The translations under genes were made by a program, and so were the position numbers. Shown here one piece after another: positions 7,768-17,635 of a DNA stretch of 64,000 nucleotides. The notes under the pieces are model-generated. The model made no database searches. It was not told where the DNA came from and saw only the letters and a program-made list of their open reading frames with translations. Where the stretch lies: positions 310,001 to 374,000 of the forward strand of contig NZ_CP044125.1 of the NCBI RefSeq assembly GCF_016864575.1. The letters are read 5' to 3'. How positions within the stretch are numbered: position 1 is the stretch's first letter; each line of letters starts with the position of its first letter. The DNA comes from Rhizobium sp. BG4 (GTDB lineage Bacteria > Pseudomonadota > Alphaproteobacteria > Rhizobiales > Rhizobiaceae).

Positions 7768-8385
7768 CTAGAGATACTGGCCGAACCAGACGGAGCGGTC
7801 TGCCGATGCCACCAGCGGCGGCGCCAGACGCTCGAAGCCGCGGGAGGCCCAGAAGCGCTGGCCGCTGACATTCTCGGCATTGGCGCCGAGATAGACGCCC
7901 TTCACCCCGGCCTCGCGCGCCGTCGATATCCAGAGATCGAGAAGCCTAGTGCCGAGCCCCCGCCCCTGCAGGCGCGGCAGCAGGTTCATGTGGATATGGG
8001 CGGGAAAGGCCGCCACCCTCGGTGCGAAAGCGGCTTCGGGATGATGGATCGTGTGGATGCGGCGTTCGTCGGCATTCCAGCCCGCGGGATCGCCTTGCGG
8101 CTCCTCATAGCGGGCGCGCAGGGCCGGCCACCATTCACGCTCGAGTCTCGCTTCGAAAGCCGCCGTATCATGGGGGCCGACGATATAGCCGGCGACGCCC
8201 TCTTCGTCCTCGACGACGAATGAGGTGTCGGGGCTCAGCACGATGTAGGGCGCCGAGTAGATGTGGCCTATCAGCTGGCCGTCTTTGTAAAGACGGGTAG
8301 CATCCTTGCCGGCATCGCCTGTTAGCAAAGAGATGGCGTAGATCTGGTCGAGATCGCCAAGACGGGCCTTGCGGATTTCGCTCAT
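7768..8385 (-). CDS. GNAT family N-acetyltransferase
   Basis: A 205-aa GNAT protein. It begins MSEIRKARLGDLDQIYAIS, has the acetyl-CoA loop at about residue 150 (LLPRLQGRGLGTRLLDLWI, with the R-G-x-G-T core) and a C-terminal GANAENVSGQRFWASRGFERL typical of this fold. The middle part (about 95-135) is longer than in minimal GNATs. Its stop codon is 7749-hairpin proximal, and its start lies 3 nt from the stop of the acyl-CoA dehydrogenase gene, so the two are almost certainly co-transcribed. Confidence 0.85.
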   Translation of the reverse strand: MSEIRKARLGDLDQIYAISLLTGDAGKDATRLYKDGQLIGHIYSAPYIVLSPDTSFVVEDEEGVAGYIVGPHDTAAFEARLEREWWPALRARYEEPQGDPAGWNADERRIHTIHHPEAAFAPRVAAFPAHIHMNLLPRLQGRGLGTRLLDLWISTAREAGVKGVYLGANAENVSGQRFWASRGFERLAPPLVASADRSVWFGQYL

Positions 8386-8388
8386 GCG

Positions 8389-10038
8389 TCAGCTGGCCGG
8401 CGGGTAGAGGAGATCGACGATGTAGCTCGCATCGAAACGGGCATCCAGCATGCCGTAGGTGGCGCGCCAGCCGCCGGCGAGACGGGTTTCGATAAAGGCA
8501 TCGGCGATGCGTCCGGCACCGAGACGGTAGAGCTCGGCGGCACCGGCAGCGAGCGCCAGCTGTTCGATCAACAGGCGGGCAGCGCCCTCGTCGCGCTCGC
8601 AAAGCGCCATGGCAGCGCGCAGCACGTCGATGGTCTTCTTGCCGGCTGGACCGAGATCGCGGGCGAGACCGGCGAAAACCGTCTCGAACAGATCCTTGCC
8701 GCGCGAGAGCACCCGCAGCAGATCGAGCGCCATCACATTACCGGAGCCTTCCCAGATCGCGTTGACCGGGGCCTCTCTGTAATGACGGGCGATCGGGCGT
8801 TCCTCGATGTAGCCGCTGCCGCCGATGCATTCCATCGCTTCATAGATGAGCGCGGGGGCGATCTTGCAGCACCAGTATTTGGCAACCGGCGTCATGACGC
8901 GGGCGTAGGCCGCTTCCTCCGCATTGTTGCGCGCCTTGTCGAAGGCATCGGCAAGACGGAAGGAGAGCGCCGTCGCCGCCGCCACGTCGAGCGCCATGTC
9001 GGCGAGAACGCGGGTCATGATCGGCTGGTGGACGAGCATCTTGCCGAAGACGCTGCGGCCGCGGGTGTGATGAACGGCTTCGGCGAGCGACGCGCGCATG
9101 ATGCCCGACGAGGCCAGCGCGCAATCAAGCCGCGTCAGTGTCACCATGTCGAGGATGGTGCGGATACCGGCATCGGGACCGCCGAGCAGAAAGCCGAACG
9201 TGTCGTTGAACTCGACTTCCGAGGAAGCATTCGAGCGGTTGCCGATCTTGTCCTTCAGGCGCTGGAACTGCAGGCCGTTGGCGGAGCCGTCTTCGAGCAG
9301 GCGCGGAACGAGGAAGCAGCCCATGCCCTCCTTGGTCTGCGCCAGCATGATGAAGGCGTCGCTCATCGGCGCCGACATGAACCACTTGTGGCCCGAGAGA
9401 CGGTAGATGCCTTCGCTGACCTTTTCGGCCGAGCTCTTGCTGGAGCGGACGTCCGTGCCGCCCTGCTTTTCGGTCATGCCCATGCCGATCGTCACGGCAG
9501 TCTTTTGCATGGCCGGCTTGTTCGACGAATCGTATTTACGCGACAGGATCTTCGGCGCCCAGTCCTTCTGGACGGCGGGCGACGCCGAGAGAGCAGCAAC
9601 AGAGGCGCTCGTCATCGTCAGCGGGCAGAGATGGCCGGATTCGAGCTGCGCCGTCAGGTAAAAACGGGCGGCGCGGATCTTGTGCGACTGGTCCTTGGCA
9701 TCGGCATCGGCCTGCGGATCCCAGACGGAGGAATGCAGACCGACGGACATCGAACGGCGCATCAGCGCGTGCCAGGCCGGATGGAACTCGACGACATCCA
9801 GACGCTCGCCGCGCGGGCCATGGGTGCGCAGCTGCGGCGTGCCCTGGTTTGCCATGCGCGCCAGCTCCTGCGCCTCCGGAGAGGTGACGTAGCGGCCCAT
9901 GTTTTCCAGGTCTTCACGCGTGCCGCGCGGCAGCCCTGCCGTCAGGTCGACGATCAGCGGATCGGAGCGGTAGGCATTGATACCTGACCAGAGGCTTGGC
10001 TGGTTCAGCTCGGCGAGTTTTTCTTCAGCGGGAGTCAT
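8389..10038 (-). CDS. AidB-like acyl-CoA dehydrogenase family protein
   Basis: A 549-aa protein, longer than ordinary acyl-CoA dehydrogenases (about 380-400) and matching AidB in length and motifs. Examples are FHPAWHALMRRSM, SGHLCPLTMTSASV, IGMGMTEKQGGTDVRS, LKDKIGNRSNASSEVEF and REAPVNAIWEGSGNVM. AidB of E. coli is a flavoprotein of the adaptive alkylation response that binds DNA and has weak isovaleryl-CoA dehydrogenase activity. The Glu in IWEGSG is in the usual catalytic-base region. Whether this protein acts in DNA protection or leucine catabolism is not decided by sequence. Confidence 0.88.
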   Translation of the reverse strand: MTPAEEKLAELNQPSLWSGINAYRSDPLIVDLTAGLPRGTREDLENMGRYVTSPEAQELARMANQGTPQLRTHGPRGERLDVVEFHPAWHALMRRSMSVGLHSSVWDPQADADAKDQSHKIRAARFYLTAQLESGHLCPLTMTSASVAALSASPAVQKDWAPKILSRKYDSSNKPAMQKTAVTIGMGMTEKQGGTDVRSSKSSAEKVSEGIYRLSGHKWFMSAPMSDAFIMLAQTKEGMGCFLVPRLLEDGSANGLQFQRLKDKIGNRSNASSEVEFNDTFGFLLGGPDAGIRTILDMVTLTRLDCALASSGIMRASLAEAVHHTRGRSVFGKMLVHQPIMTRVLADMALDVAAATALSFRLADAFDKARNNAEEAAYARVMTPVAKYWCCKIAPALIYEAMECIGGSGYIEERPIARHYREAPVNAIWEGSGNVMALDLLRVLSRGKDLFETVFAGLARDLGPAGKKTIDVLRAAMALCERDEGAARLLIEQLALAAGAAELYRLGAGRIADAFIETRLAGGWRATYGMLDARFDASYIVDLLYPPAS

Positions 10039-10216
10039 GAGTCGCTTCTATTGCATGAGCCAGACAAAGGGAAACCGGAACTTGACGATTTCAACCTCAG
10101 CTCTAGCGGATTTACGGCAAAATTGCATGGGGACATAAGCCTTTGCCCACAGCGCAAGCTTGCGGCGGCGGGCAGCACTCATTATAGACCCCACCGGTAT
10201 AGCAAGAGGCAGGTCC

Positions 10217-11173
10217 ATGGTCTTTTTTCCCCACCGCCACCTCATCGGCATCAAGGGTCTCACCGAGCAGGATATTACCTATCTCCTCGACAAGGCCGAC
10301 GAGGCCGTCAAGATCAGCCGTCAGAGAGAAAAGAAGACGTCGACGCTGAGAGGGCTGACACAGATCAACCTCTTCTTCGAAGCTTCGACGCGAACGCAGG
10401 CATCCTTCGAACTCGCCGGAAAGCGGCTCGGCGCCGACGTCATGAACATGTCGGTCGGCAACTCGTCGGTCAAGAAGGGCGAAACGCTGATCGATACGGC
10501 GATGACGCTGAACGCGATGCGCCCCGATGTGCTGGTCATCCGCCATTCGAGCGCCGGTGCGGCCGCCCTCCTCGCACAAAAGGTCTCCTGCTCGGTCGTC
10601 AATGCCGGCGACGGACAGCATGAACATCCGACGCAGGCACTGCTCGATGCGCTGACGATCCGCCGCGCCAAGGGCAAGCTCTCGCGCATCATCGTGGCGA
10701 TCTGCGGCGACGTGCTGCATTCGCGCGTCGCACGTTCCAACATCCTGCTTTTGAACGCCATGGGCGCCCGGGTCCGCGTCGTCGCTCCGGCGACGCTGTT
10801 GCCGGCCGGGATCGCAGACATGGGCGTCGAAGTCTTCCATTCGATGAAGGAAGGCCTGAAGGACGCCGATGTCGTGATGATGCTGCGCCTGCAGCGCGAG
10901 CGCATGTCCGGCGCCTTCGTGCCGTCGGTGCGTGAATATTACCACTTCTACGGCCTCGATGCCGAAACGCTGAAGGCGGCGAAGGAAGATGCGCTGGTCA
11001 TGCATCCGGGTCCGATGAACCGCGGTGTCGAAATCGCATCCGAAGTGGCCGATGGCCCGCAGAGCGTGATCGCCGAGCAGGTCGAGATGGGTGTTGCGGT
11101 GCGCATGGCGGTGATGGAGACGCTGCTTGTTTCCCAGAACCAGGGACCTCGCACTGAAGGAGTGGGCGCATGA
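10217..11173 (+). CDS. pyrB: PyrB, aspartate carbamoyltransferase catalytic subunit
   Basis: A 318-aa protein of normal catalytic-subunit length. The carbamoyl-phosphate motif S-T-R-T lies at residues 57-60 ([13 protein letters not shown]). HPTQALLD and the MLRLQRERM and MHPGPMNRG segments are also present. It makes N-carbamoyl-aspartate in pyrimidine synthesis. I start at [11 protein letters not shown], with GGCAGG upstream; the longer open frame from 10160 adds an unconserved arginine-rich stretch. No pyrI regulatory gene is present. Its stop overlaps the start of the dihydroorotase-like gene (ATGA, 11170-11173), which fits a PyrB-PyrC' complex. Confidence 0.96.
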   Translation: MVFFPHRHLIGIKGLTEQDITYLLDKADEAVKISRQREKKTSTLRGLTQINLFFEASTRTQASFELAGKRLGADVMNMSVGNSSVKKGETLIDTAMTLNAMRPDVLVIRHSSAGAAALLAQKVSCSVVNAGDGQHEHPTQALLDALTIRRAKGKLSRIIVAICGDVLHSRVARSNILLLNAMGARVRVVAPATLLPAGIADMGVEVFHSMKEGLKDADVVMMLRLQRERMSGAFVPSVREYYHFYGLDAETLKAAKEDALVMHPGPMNRGVEIASEVADGPQSVIAEQVEMGVAVRMAVMETLLVSQNQGPRTEGVGA

Positions 11174-12459
11174 GCAACCTCGTCCTCAAGAACGTCCGCA
11201 TCATCGACCCCTCACGCAATCTCGATGAAACCGGCACCATCATCGTCAAGGATGGCGTGATCGTCGCATCGGGCAAGGATGCGCAGAACCAGGGCGTGCC
11301 CGATGGCGCCGAAGTGCGCGATTGCAACGGCCTCGTCGCGGTCCCCGGCCTCGTCGACGCCCGCGTGCATATCGGCGAGCCCGGTGCCGAGCACCGCGAG
11401 ACCATCGCATCGGCCAGCCGTGCTGCGGCAGCGGGCGGTGTCACCTCGATCATCATGATGCCGGATACCGATCCTGTGATCGACGACATCGCGCTCGTCG
11501 AATTCGTCAAGAAGACCGCCAAGGACAAGGCGCTCGTCAATGTCTATCCGGCAGCGGCGATCACCAAGCATCTGGCCGGCGAGGAAATGACCGAGATCGG
11601 CCTGCTGATGGAAGCCGGCGCGGTTGCCTTTACCGATGGTCGTTCAAGCATCCATGACACGCAGGTGCTGCGCCGGGTGATGACCTATGCGCGCGAATTC
11701 GGCGCCGTCATTTCCTGCGAGACCCGCGACAAATATCTCGGCGCTACCGGCGTCATGAACGAAGGGCTGTTTGCAAGCTGGCTCGGTCTCGGCGGCATTC
11801 CGAAGGAAGCCGAGCTGATACCGCTCGAACGCGATCTGCGCGTCGCGCAGCTGACGCGCGGCAACTATCACGCGGCAATGATCTCGGTGCCGGAATCGGT
11901 CGATGCGATCAAGCTTGCCAAGAGCCGCGGCGCCAAGGTCACCTGCGGCATCTCGATCAACAATCTGGCGCTCAACGAAAACGACATCGGCGAGTACCGC
12001 ACCTTCTTCAAGCTCTACCCGCCGCTGCGCACCGAAGACGATCGCGTGGCGATGGTCGAGGCGCTGGCCAAGGGCGAGATCGACATCATCGTTTCCTCGC
12101 ATGATCCGCAGGACGTCGACACCAAGCGCCTGCCCTTCGGCGAAGCGGCTGATGGCGCCGTTGGCCTCGAGACCCTGCTAGCGGCGGCCCTTCGGCTGCA
12201 TCACAGCGGCCAGGTCAGCCTGATGCGGCTGATCGATGCGATGTCGACCCGCCCGGCACAGATCTTCGGCCTCGATGCCGGAACGCTGAAGCCCGGCGCC
12301 AAGGCCGACATTGCGCTCATCGATCTCGAAGAGCCTTGGCTTGTCGCCAAGGACATGCTTCTGTCGCGCTCGAAGAACACGCCTTTCGAGGACGCCCGTT
12401 TCTCGGGCCGGGCGGTCGCGACTTACGTGGGTGGAACGAAGGTACATTCGCTGGACTGA
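11170..12459 (+). CDS. pyrC: dihydroorotase-like protein, probably non-catalytic PyrC'
   Basis: A 429-aa amidohydrolase of the class I dihydroorotase family, but with key residues changed. The usual D-x-H-x-H-x-R-E-P-G motif reads D63-A-R65-V-H67-I-G69-E-P-G, so the first metal His and the substrate Arg are missing. The usual T-D-H-A-P-H loop reads S309-S310-H-D-P-Q314, so the metal Asp and terminal His are lost. This is the pattern of the inactive PyrC' (PyrX) partners of aspartate carbamoyltransferase known in pseudomonads, which are needed for PyrB assembly. Translational overlap with pyrB supports this. An active dihydroorotase should lie elsewhere in the genome. Confidence 0.88.
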   Translation: MSNLVLKNVRIIDPSRNLDETGTIIVKDGVIVASGKDAQNQGVPDGAEVRDCNGLVAVPGLVDARVHIGEPGAEHRETIASASRAAAAGGVTSIIMMPDTDPVIDDIALVEFVKKTAKDKALVNVYPAAAITKHLAGEEMTEIGLLMEAGAVAFTDGRSSIHDTQVLRRVMTYAREFGAVISCETRDKYLGATGVMNEGLFASWLGLGGIPKEAELIPLERDLRVAQLTRGNYHAAMISVPESVDAIKLAKSRGAKVTCGISINNLALNENDIGEYRTFFKLYPPLRTEDDRVAMVEALAKGEIDIIVSSHDPQDVDTKRLPFGEAADGAVGLETLLAAALRLHHSGQVSLMRLIDAMSTRPAQIFGLDAGTLKPGAKADIALIDLEEPWLVAKDMLLSRSKNTPFEDARFSGRAVATYVGGTKVHSLD

Positions 12460-12470
12460 GGAGGCCGCGC

Positions 12471-12686
12471 ATGAATCAGAACGAAACCGAAAGGCATTTC
12501 CAGCAGCGCAATCTCGACAAGGACATGGCGGAGGCACACAAAAACGCCTTCCCCGTGCTTTCGAAGAAGCAGGCGTCGCGGCGCTACTCTTCGACCGTCG
12601 TGCTCGGCACGGTGTTCGTGGCGCTCTGCACGCTGATCGCCACCCTGCTCGGCGGCGCTGAAATCTGGATGATCGAAAACGGCTAA
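12471..12686 (+). CDS. small single-span membrane protein
   Basis: A 71-aa protein opening MNQNETERHFQQRNLDKDMA, with a charged N-terminal half and one membrane helix at about 42-65 (STVVLGTVFVALCTLIATLL). GAGGAGG lies 7 nt upstream of the ATG as a strong ribosome site. It sits 11 nt after the pyrC' stop and 46 nt before plsY, within an apparent pyrB-pyrC'-plsY-dprA operon. The function is unknown. Confidence 0.7.
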   Translation: MNQNETERHFQQRNLDKDMAEAHKNAFPVLSKKQASRRYSSTVVLGTVFVALCTLIATLLGGAEIWMIENG

Positions 12687-12732
12687 GGCAAGCGGCATCG
12701 GGACAATGCTGCGAAGGAAAAGGTAGAGGGGC

Positions 12733-13353
12733 ATGATTTCGGAACTCACCAACTGGCAGATCGCCTTGCCGATGGCGCTTGTGGCAGCCGTCGTCGGCTA
12801 CCTGCTCGGCTCGATCCCCTTCGGTCTGATCCTGACGCGGGCCGCCGGTCTCGGTGACGTCCGCAATATCGGCTCCGGCAATATCGGCGCCACCAACGTG
12901 CTGCGCACCGGCAATAAGAAGCTTGCGGCCGCAACGCTGCTGCTCGATGCGCTGAAGGCAACGGTCGCCGCCTGGATCATGGCCTATGTGGCAGGGCCGG
13001 AAGCCGGCGCGATTGCAGGTCTCTTTGCCTTCCTCGGCCACCTCTTCCCGGTCTGGCTCGGCTTCAAGGGCGGCAAGGGCGTCGCTACCTATATCGGCAC
13101 GCTGCTCGGCATCGCGCCGCTTTTCGTCCTCGTCTTCGCGGCCATCTGGCTCGCGATGGCCTTCATCTTCCGTTACTCGTCGCTGGCGGCGCTGACGGCC
13201 ATGCTTGTCATTCCGGTTGCATTGTGGATATTTGGAGCCGAAAAGGTTGCAGCCGTCATGGCGATCATGTCGGTCATCTCCTATTACAAGCACAAGGCCA
13301 ACATCTCCCGGCTCCTAAGCGGGACGGAAAGCAAGATCGGGGCGAAGGGATAA
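12733..13353 (+). CDS. plsY: PlsY, glycerol-3-phosphate acyltransferase
   Basis: A 206-aa inner-membrane protein with about five hydrophobic segments. The three conserved PlsY motifs are present: [11 protein letters not shown] (motif 1, near 28-38), then [16 protein letters not shown], and [21 protein letters not shown]. It transfers the acyl group from acyl-phosphate to glycerol-3-phosphate, the first step of phospholipid synthesis. A good ribosome site (GAAGGAAAAGG) precedes the ATG. The dprA start follows after 1 nt. Confidence 0.96.
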   Translation: MISELTNWQIALPMALVAAVVGYLLGSIPFGLILTRAAGLGDVRNIGSGNIGATNVLRTGNKKLAAATLLLDALKATVAAWIMAYVAGPEAGAIAGLFAFLGHLFPVWLGFKGGKGVATYIGTLLGIAPLFVLVFAAIWLAMAFIFRYSSLAALTAMLVIPVALWIFGAEKVAAVMAIMSVISYYKHKANISRLLSGTESKIGAKG

Positions 13354-13354
13354 G

Positions 13355-14500
13355 ATGAGCGCCGAAAGCGCAAGGCCAAAGGGAATTGCGCTTTCAGACC
13401 GGCAACGGATCGCCTGGCTGCGTCTCATCCGCTCCGACAATGTCGGCCCTGCCACCTTCCGCGATCTCATCAATCATTTCGGTTCCGCCGAGGCGGCACT
13501 GGCTGCCCTGCCCGAGCTCTCAGCCCGCGGCGGCGCAACGCGCGCCATCAAAATTGCGACCGAACACGAAGCCCATCGCGAGCTTGAGATCGCCCGCCGC
13601 TTCGGCGCCCGTTTCATCGGCATCGGCGAACCCGATTACCCCCAGGCCCTGCGCCAGATCGACGGCGCACCGCCGCTGATTGCCGTCAAGGGCGACGTTT
13701 CCGTTCTCCATCGCCCGGCCGTCGGCGTCGTCGGCTCCCGCAATGCCTCGATCAGTGGTGCGAAGTTTGCGGCGATGATCGCCAGGGATTGCGGACGGGC
13801 CGGATATGCCGTGGTCTCCGGCCTGGCGCGCGGCATCGATACGGCCGCCCATCGCGCCAGCCTCGATACCGGCACCGTCGCCGCGCTCGCAGGCGGTCTC
13901 GACCAGCCCTACCCACCCGAGAACGTGCCGTTGCTGGAGGAAATCTGCGAGGGGCGCGGACTGGCGATCAGCGAAATGCCGTTCGGCTGGGAGCCCCGCG
14001 CCCGCGATTTCCCGCGCCGCAACCGACTGATCGCCGGCATGTCGCTCGGCGTTGCTGTGGTCGAAGCGGCCACGCGTTCGGGATCGCTGATCACCGCACG
14101 TCTTGCCGCCGAATTCGGACGGCTGGTCTTTGCCGTTCCCGGCTCGCCGCTCGATCCGCGCTGCCAGGGCACCAACGGATTATTGAAGGACGGGGCGATG
14201 ATCATCACCTCGCCCGAGGACGTCATCGAGGCGCTAGCGCCGCTCTCGCAGCTCGACCTGTTTTCGGCACCGGTTGCCGAGGAGCCTGCGGGCAACGGCA
14301 GCGATCTCACGCCTCCTGATGATTCCGATCGCGCGCGGATTGCCGATGCGCTCGGGCCGACGCCTGTCGAGGTCGACGACATCATCCGGCATACCGGCCT
14401 TCCGGCGGCGTCCGTCTATCTCGTTTTATTGGAGCTGGATATTGCCGGACGGCTGCACCGGCATGCCGGCGGCATGGTCTCCCTTGCGATGGGAGACTGA
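13355..14500 (+). CDS. dprA: DprA/Smf, DNA-processing protein
   Basis: A 381-aa protein of normal length. An N-terminal helix-hairpin-helix-like part ([20 protein letters not shown]) is followed by the DprA Rossmann fold, with [26 protein letters not shown] and [19 protein letters not shown]. It ends in a winged-helix domain ([34 protein letters not shown]). DprA loads RecA on single-stranded DNA during natural transformation; in rhizobia the gene is kept although competence is not well known. It lies 1 nt after plsY and ends the operon. Confidence 0.95.
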   Translation: MSAESARPKGIALSDRQRIAWLRLIRSDNVGPATFRDLINHFGSAEAALAALPELSARGGATRAIKIATEHEAHRELEIARRFGARFIGIGEPDYPQALRQIDGAPPLIAVKGDVSVLHRPAVGVVGSRNASISGAKFAAMIARDCGRAGYAVVSGLARGIDTAAHRASLDTGTVAALAGGLDQPYPPENVPLLEEICEGRGLAISEMPFGWEPRARDFPRRNRLIAGMSLGVAVVEAATRSGSLITARLAAEFGRLVFAVPGSPLDPRCQGTNGLLKDGAMIITSPEDVIEALAPLSQLDLFSAPVAEEPAGNGSDLTPPDDSDRARIADALGPTPVEVDDIIRHTGLPAASVYLVLLELDIAGRLHRHAGGMVSLAMGD

Positions 14501-14505
14501 GTGCA

Positions 14506-14733
14506 CTACATGCGGTTGTGAAGTTCGCCCGCCTCAACATAGGCCATCTCGATCAGATAGCAGAGCATGCTGGCGTCCTCTTTCTCGGCAACCTGACGCA
14601 ACTCCGCCAGCATCTGCCGGATGAAGGCGATGTTTTCGCGCGAAGCCGATCTGTCGGTTCTCTTGTTGAAACCCTTGGGCGACATGGACAGTCTCTGAAT
14701 GACGGACGGCTGCTTGGGAGGGGCCTTGACCAC
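14506..14733 (-). CDS. small conserved rhizobial protein
   Basis: A 75-aa protein (or 59 aa if translation starts at the ATG at 14685, MSPKGFNKRTDR). The conserved-looking part is SRENIAFIRQMLAELRQVAE and MLCYLIEMAYVEAGE, a compact two-helix pattern seen in short rhizobial proteins of unknown function. The longer form uses a GTG start at 14733. The start cannot be settled from the sequence, as neither has a strong ribosome site. It is convergent with dprA, 5 nt apart. Confidence 0.65.
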   Translation of the reverse strand: MVKAPPKQPSVIQRLSMSPKGFNKRTDRSASRENIAFIRQMLAELRQVAEKEDASMLCYLIEMAYVEAGELHNRM

Positions 14734-14936
14734 ACTTCAAAAACGATAACGCAATTATCTTAAATTGCAATACGTTTATAATCCCTCTCAGGTTGTATCG
14801 CGTTGCAAAGCGTAAAATTGAAGCAAACCCCTTGACCGAAGCGATTTCCCTGTCCATGTCGGAGAACCGGCAATCTGCAAGCGGCAAGTATTGCGCTCAT
14901 CCTCCCGCCGGGCGCGGTAGTTTTTAGAGAATCATC

Positions 14937-17633
14937 ATGAATGTAGTCGTGGTAGAATCGCCTGCGAAGGCAAAGACGATCAACAAGTATCTGGGCTCCG
15001 GATACAAGGTGCTCGCCTCCTTCGGTCACGTCCGCGACCTGCCTGCAAAGGACGGATCGGTTCTGCCCGATCAGGATTTCGAGATGCTGTGGGAGGTCGA
15101 TGGGGCCTCGGCCAAGCGCATGAAGGATATTGCCGATGCGGTGAAATCCTCCGACGGCCTGTTCCTGGCGACCGACCCTGATCGCGAAGGCGAAGCGATC
15201 TCCTGGCATGTCCTCGACATGCTCAACAAGAAGAAGGTGCTCGGCGGCAAGACCGTCAAGCGCGTCGTCTTCAACGCCATTACCAAGAAGGCCGTTCTCG
15301 ATGCGATGGCCGAGCCGCGCGATATCGACGTGCCGCTGGTCGACGCCTATCTGGCGCGCCGCGCTCTCGATTATCTCGTCGGCTTCAACCTGTCGCCGGT
15401 GCTGTGGCGCAAGCTGCCGGGCGCCCGTTCGGCCGGCCGCGTGCAGTCGGTTGCGCTGCGCCTCGTCTGCGACCGTGAATCCGAGATCGAGCGCTTCATC
15501 TCGGAAGAATACTGGAACATCTCGGCGCTCCTGAAGACGCCGCGCGGTGACGAATTCGAAGCCAGGCTGGTGGCTGCCGATGGCAAACGCCTGCAGGCCC
15601 GCTCGATCGGCAACGGCGAAGACGCCGGCAGGCTGAAGGCCCTGCTCGACGGCGCCTCCTATGTCGTCGACAGCGTCGAAGCGAAGCCCGTCAAGCGCAA
15701 CCCGTCACCACCTTTCACAACCTCGACCCTGCAGCAGGCCGCATCCTCGAAGCTCGGCTTCTCGGCATCGCGCACCATGCAGGTGGCGCAGAAGCTTTAT
15801 GAAGGTGTCGATATCGGCGGCGAGACCGTCGGTCTCATTACCTATATGCGTACCGACGGCGTGCAGATGGCGCCCGAGGCGATCGATGCGGCACGCGCCG
15901 CGATCCTCGACCAGTTCGGCGGCCGGTACGTTCCCGACAAGGCCCGCTTCTATTCCACCAAGGCGAAGAACGCCCAGGAAGCCCACGAAGCAATCCGCCC
16001 GACCGACTTCAACCGCTCGCCGGATCAGGTGCGCAAGTATCTGGATGCCGATCAGATCCGGCTCTACGACCTGATCTGGAAGCGCGGCATCGCCAGCCAG
16101 ATGGCGTCGGCCGAAATCGAGCGTACGACCGCCGAGATCACCGCCGAGAACGGCGGCCAAACGGCCGGTCTACGCGCTGTCGGCTCCGTCATCCGTTTCG
16201 ACGGCTTCATCGCTGCCTATACCGACCAGAAGGAAGACGGCGAGCAGAGCGACGACAACGACGACGAAGATGGCCGCCTGCCGGAGATCAATGCCCGCGA
16301 AAACCTCGCGAAGCAGAAGATCAATTCGACGCAGCATTTCACCGAGCCGCCGCCGCGTTATTCGGAAGCCTCGCTGATCAAGAAGATGGAAGAGCTCGGC
16401 ATCGGCCGTCCGTCCACCTATGCGGCAACGCTCGCCACCCTTCGCGACCGCGAATATGTGACGATCGACAAGCGCAAGCTGATCCCGCATTCCAAGGGCC
16501 GGCTGGTGACCGCTTTCCTCGAAAGCTTCTTCACCAAGTATGTCGAATACGACTTCACCGCCGATCTCGAAGAGAAGCTCGACCGCATCTCTGCCGGCGA
16601 ACTGAACTGGAAGCAGGTTCTGCGCGATTTCTGGCAGGACTTCTTCTCGCAGATCGAGGACACCAAGGAACTGCGCGTTACCAACGTGCTGGACTCGCTG
16701 AATGAATCGCTGGCGCCGCTGGTGTTTCCGAAGCGCGAGGACGGCAGCGATCCGCGCATCTGCCAGGTTTGCGGCACGGGCAACCTGTCGCTGAAGCTCG
16801 GAAAGTACGGCGCCTTCGTCGGCTGCTCGAACTATCCGGAGTGCAACTATACCCGTCAGCTCTCCTCGGAGAACAATGGCGAGGGCGAAGGCACCGCACT
16901 GAACGAACCGAAGAACCTCGGCACCGATCCGACGACGGGCGAAGAGCTGACGCTGCGTTCCGGCCGTTTCGGACCCTACATCCAGCGCGGCGACGGCAAG
17001 GATGCCAAGCGCTCCTCTCTGCCGAAGGGCTGGAAGCCTGAGGATATCGATTACGAGAAGGCCATGGCGCTGATCTCGCTGCCGCGCGATATCGGCAAGC
17101 ATCCCGAGACCGGCAAGATGATCTCTTCCGGCATCGGCCGCTACGGACCGTTCCTGCTGCATGACGGCAGCTACGCCAATCTCGAGACGGTCGAGGACGT
17201 GTTCTCGGTCGGCCTCAACCGCGCTGTCACCGTGATCGCCGAGAAGGCGAGCAAGGGGCCGGGCGGGCGTACACGCGGCACACCGGCGGCACTGAAGGAG
17301 CTCGGCGATCACCCCGATGGCGGACCGATCACCGTGCGCGACGGCAAATACGGTCCCTACGTCAACTGGGGCAAGGTCAACGCGACGCTGCCGAAGGGCA
17401 AGGATCCGCAGGCGATCACCGTCGAGGAAGCCTTGGAGTTGATCACGGCCAAGGCCGGCAAGGCGCCGGCCGCGAAGGGCAAGGCCAAGGCGAAGACGGC
17501 CGCCGCCGAAGGCAAGGCGACCAAGACCGCCGCCAAACCGAAGGCTGCTGCGAAGCCCAAGGCCGCGGCAAAGCCGAAGGCTGCCGCCAAGACGACGAAG
17601 GCCAAGGCGCCGGCGAAACCGAAAAAGAGCTGA
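14937..17633 (+). CDS. topA: TopA, DNA topoisomerase I
   Basis: An 898-aa type IA topoisomerase. The TOPRIM domain has Glu7 (VVVESPAKAK) and D80-P-D-R-E-G-E86. The catalytic tyrosine is Tyr303 in ITYMRTDGVQM. A four-cysteine zinc finger begins at Cys609 (CQVCG...CSNYPEC). Glycine-rich topoisomerase C-repeats (LGxxPxTGEELTLRSGRFGPYI and similar) follow. The tail, from about residue 840, is an Ala/Lys/Pro-rich repeat of AKPKAA units, probably binding DNA or RNA non-specifically. It relaxes negative supercoils. rnr starts 2 nt after its stop, so the two are co-transcribed. Confidence 0.97.
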   Translation: MNVVVVESPAKAKTINKYLGSGYKVLASFGHVRDLPAKDGSVLPDQDFEMLWEVDGASAKRMKDIADAVKSSDGLFLATDPDREGEAISWHVLDMLNKKKVLGGKTVKRVVFNAITKKAVLDAMAEPRDIDVPLVDAYLARRALDYLVGFNLSPVLWRKLPGARSAGRVQSVALRLVCDRESEIERFISEEYWNISALLKTPRGDEFEARLVAADGKRLQARSIGNGEDAGRLKALLDGASYVVDSVEAKPVKRNPSPPFTTSTLQQAASSKLGFSASRTMQVAQKLYEGVDIGGETVGLITYMRTDGVQMAPEAIDAARAAILDQFGGRYVPDKARFYSTKAKNAQEAHEAIRPTDFNRSPDQVRKYLDADQIRLYDLIWKRGIASQMASAEIERTTAEITAENGGQTAGLRAVGSVIRFDGFIAAYTDQKEDGEQSDDNDDEDGRLPEINARENLAKQKINSTQHFTEPPPRYSEASLIKKMEELGIGRPSTYAATLATLRDREYVTIDKRKLIPHSKGRLVTAFLESFFTKYVEYDFTADLEEKLDRISAGELNWKQVLRDFWQDFFSQIEDTKELRVTNVLDSLNESLAPLVFPKREDGSDPRICQVCGTGNLSLKLGKYGAFVGCSNYPECNYTRQLSSENNGEGEGTALNEPKNLGTDPTTGEELTLRSGRFGPYIQRGDGKDAKRSSLPKGWKPEDIDYEKAMALISLPRDIGKHPETGKMISSGIGRYGPFLLHDGSYANLETVEDVFSVGLNRAVTVIAEKASKGPGGRTRGTPAALKELGDHPDGGPITVRDGKYGPYVNWGKVNATLPKGKDPQAITVEEALELITAKAGKAPAAKGKAKAKTAAAEGKATKTAAKPKAAAKPKAAAKPKAAAKTTKAKAPAKPKKS

Positions 17634-17635
17634 GT

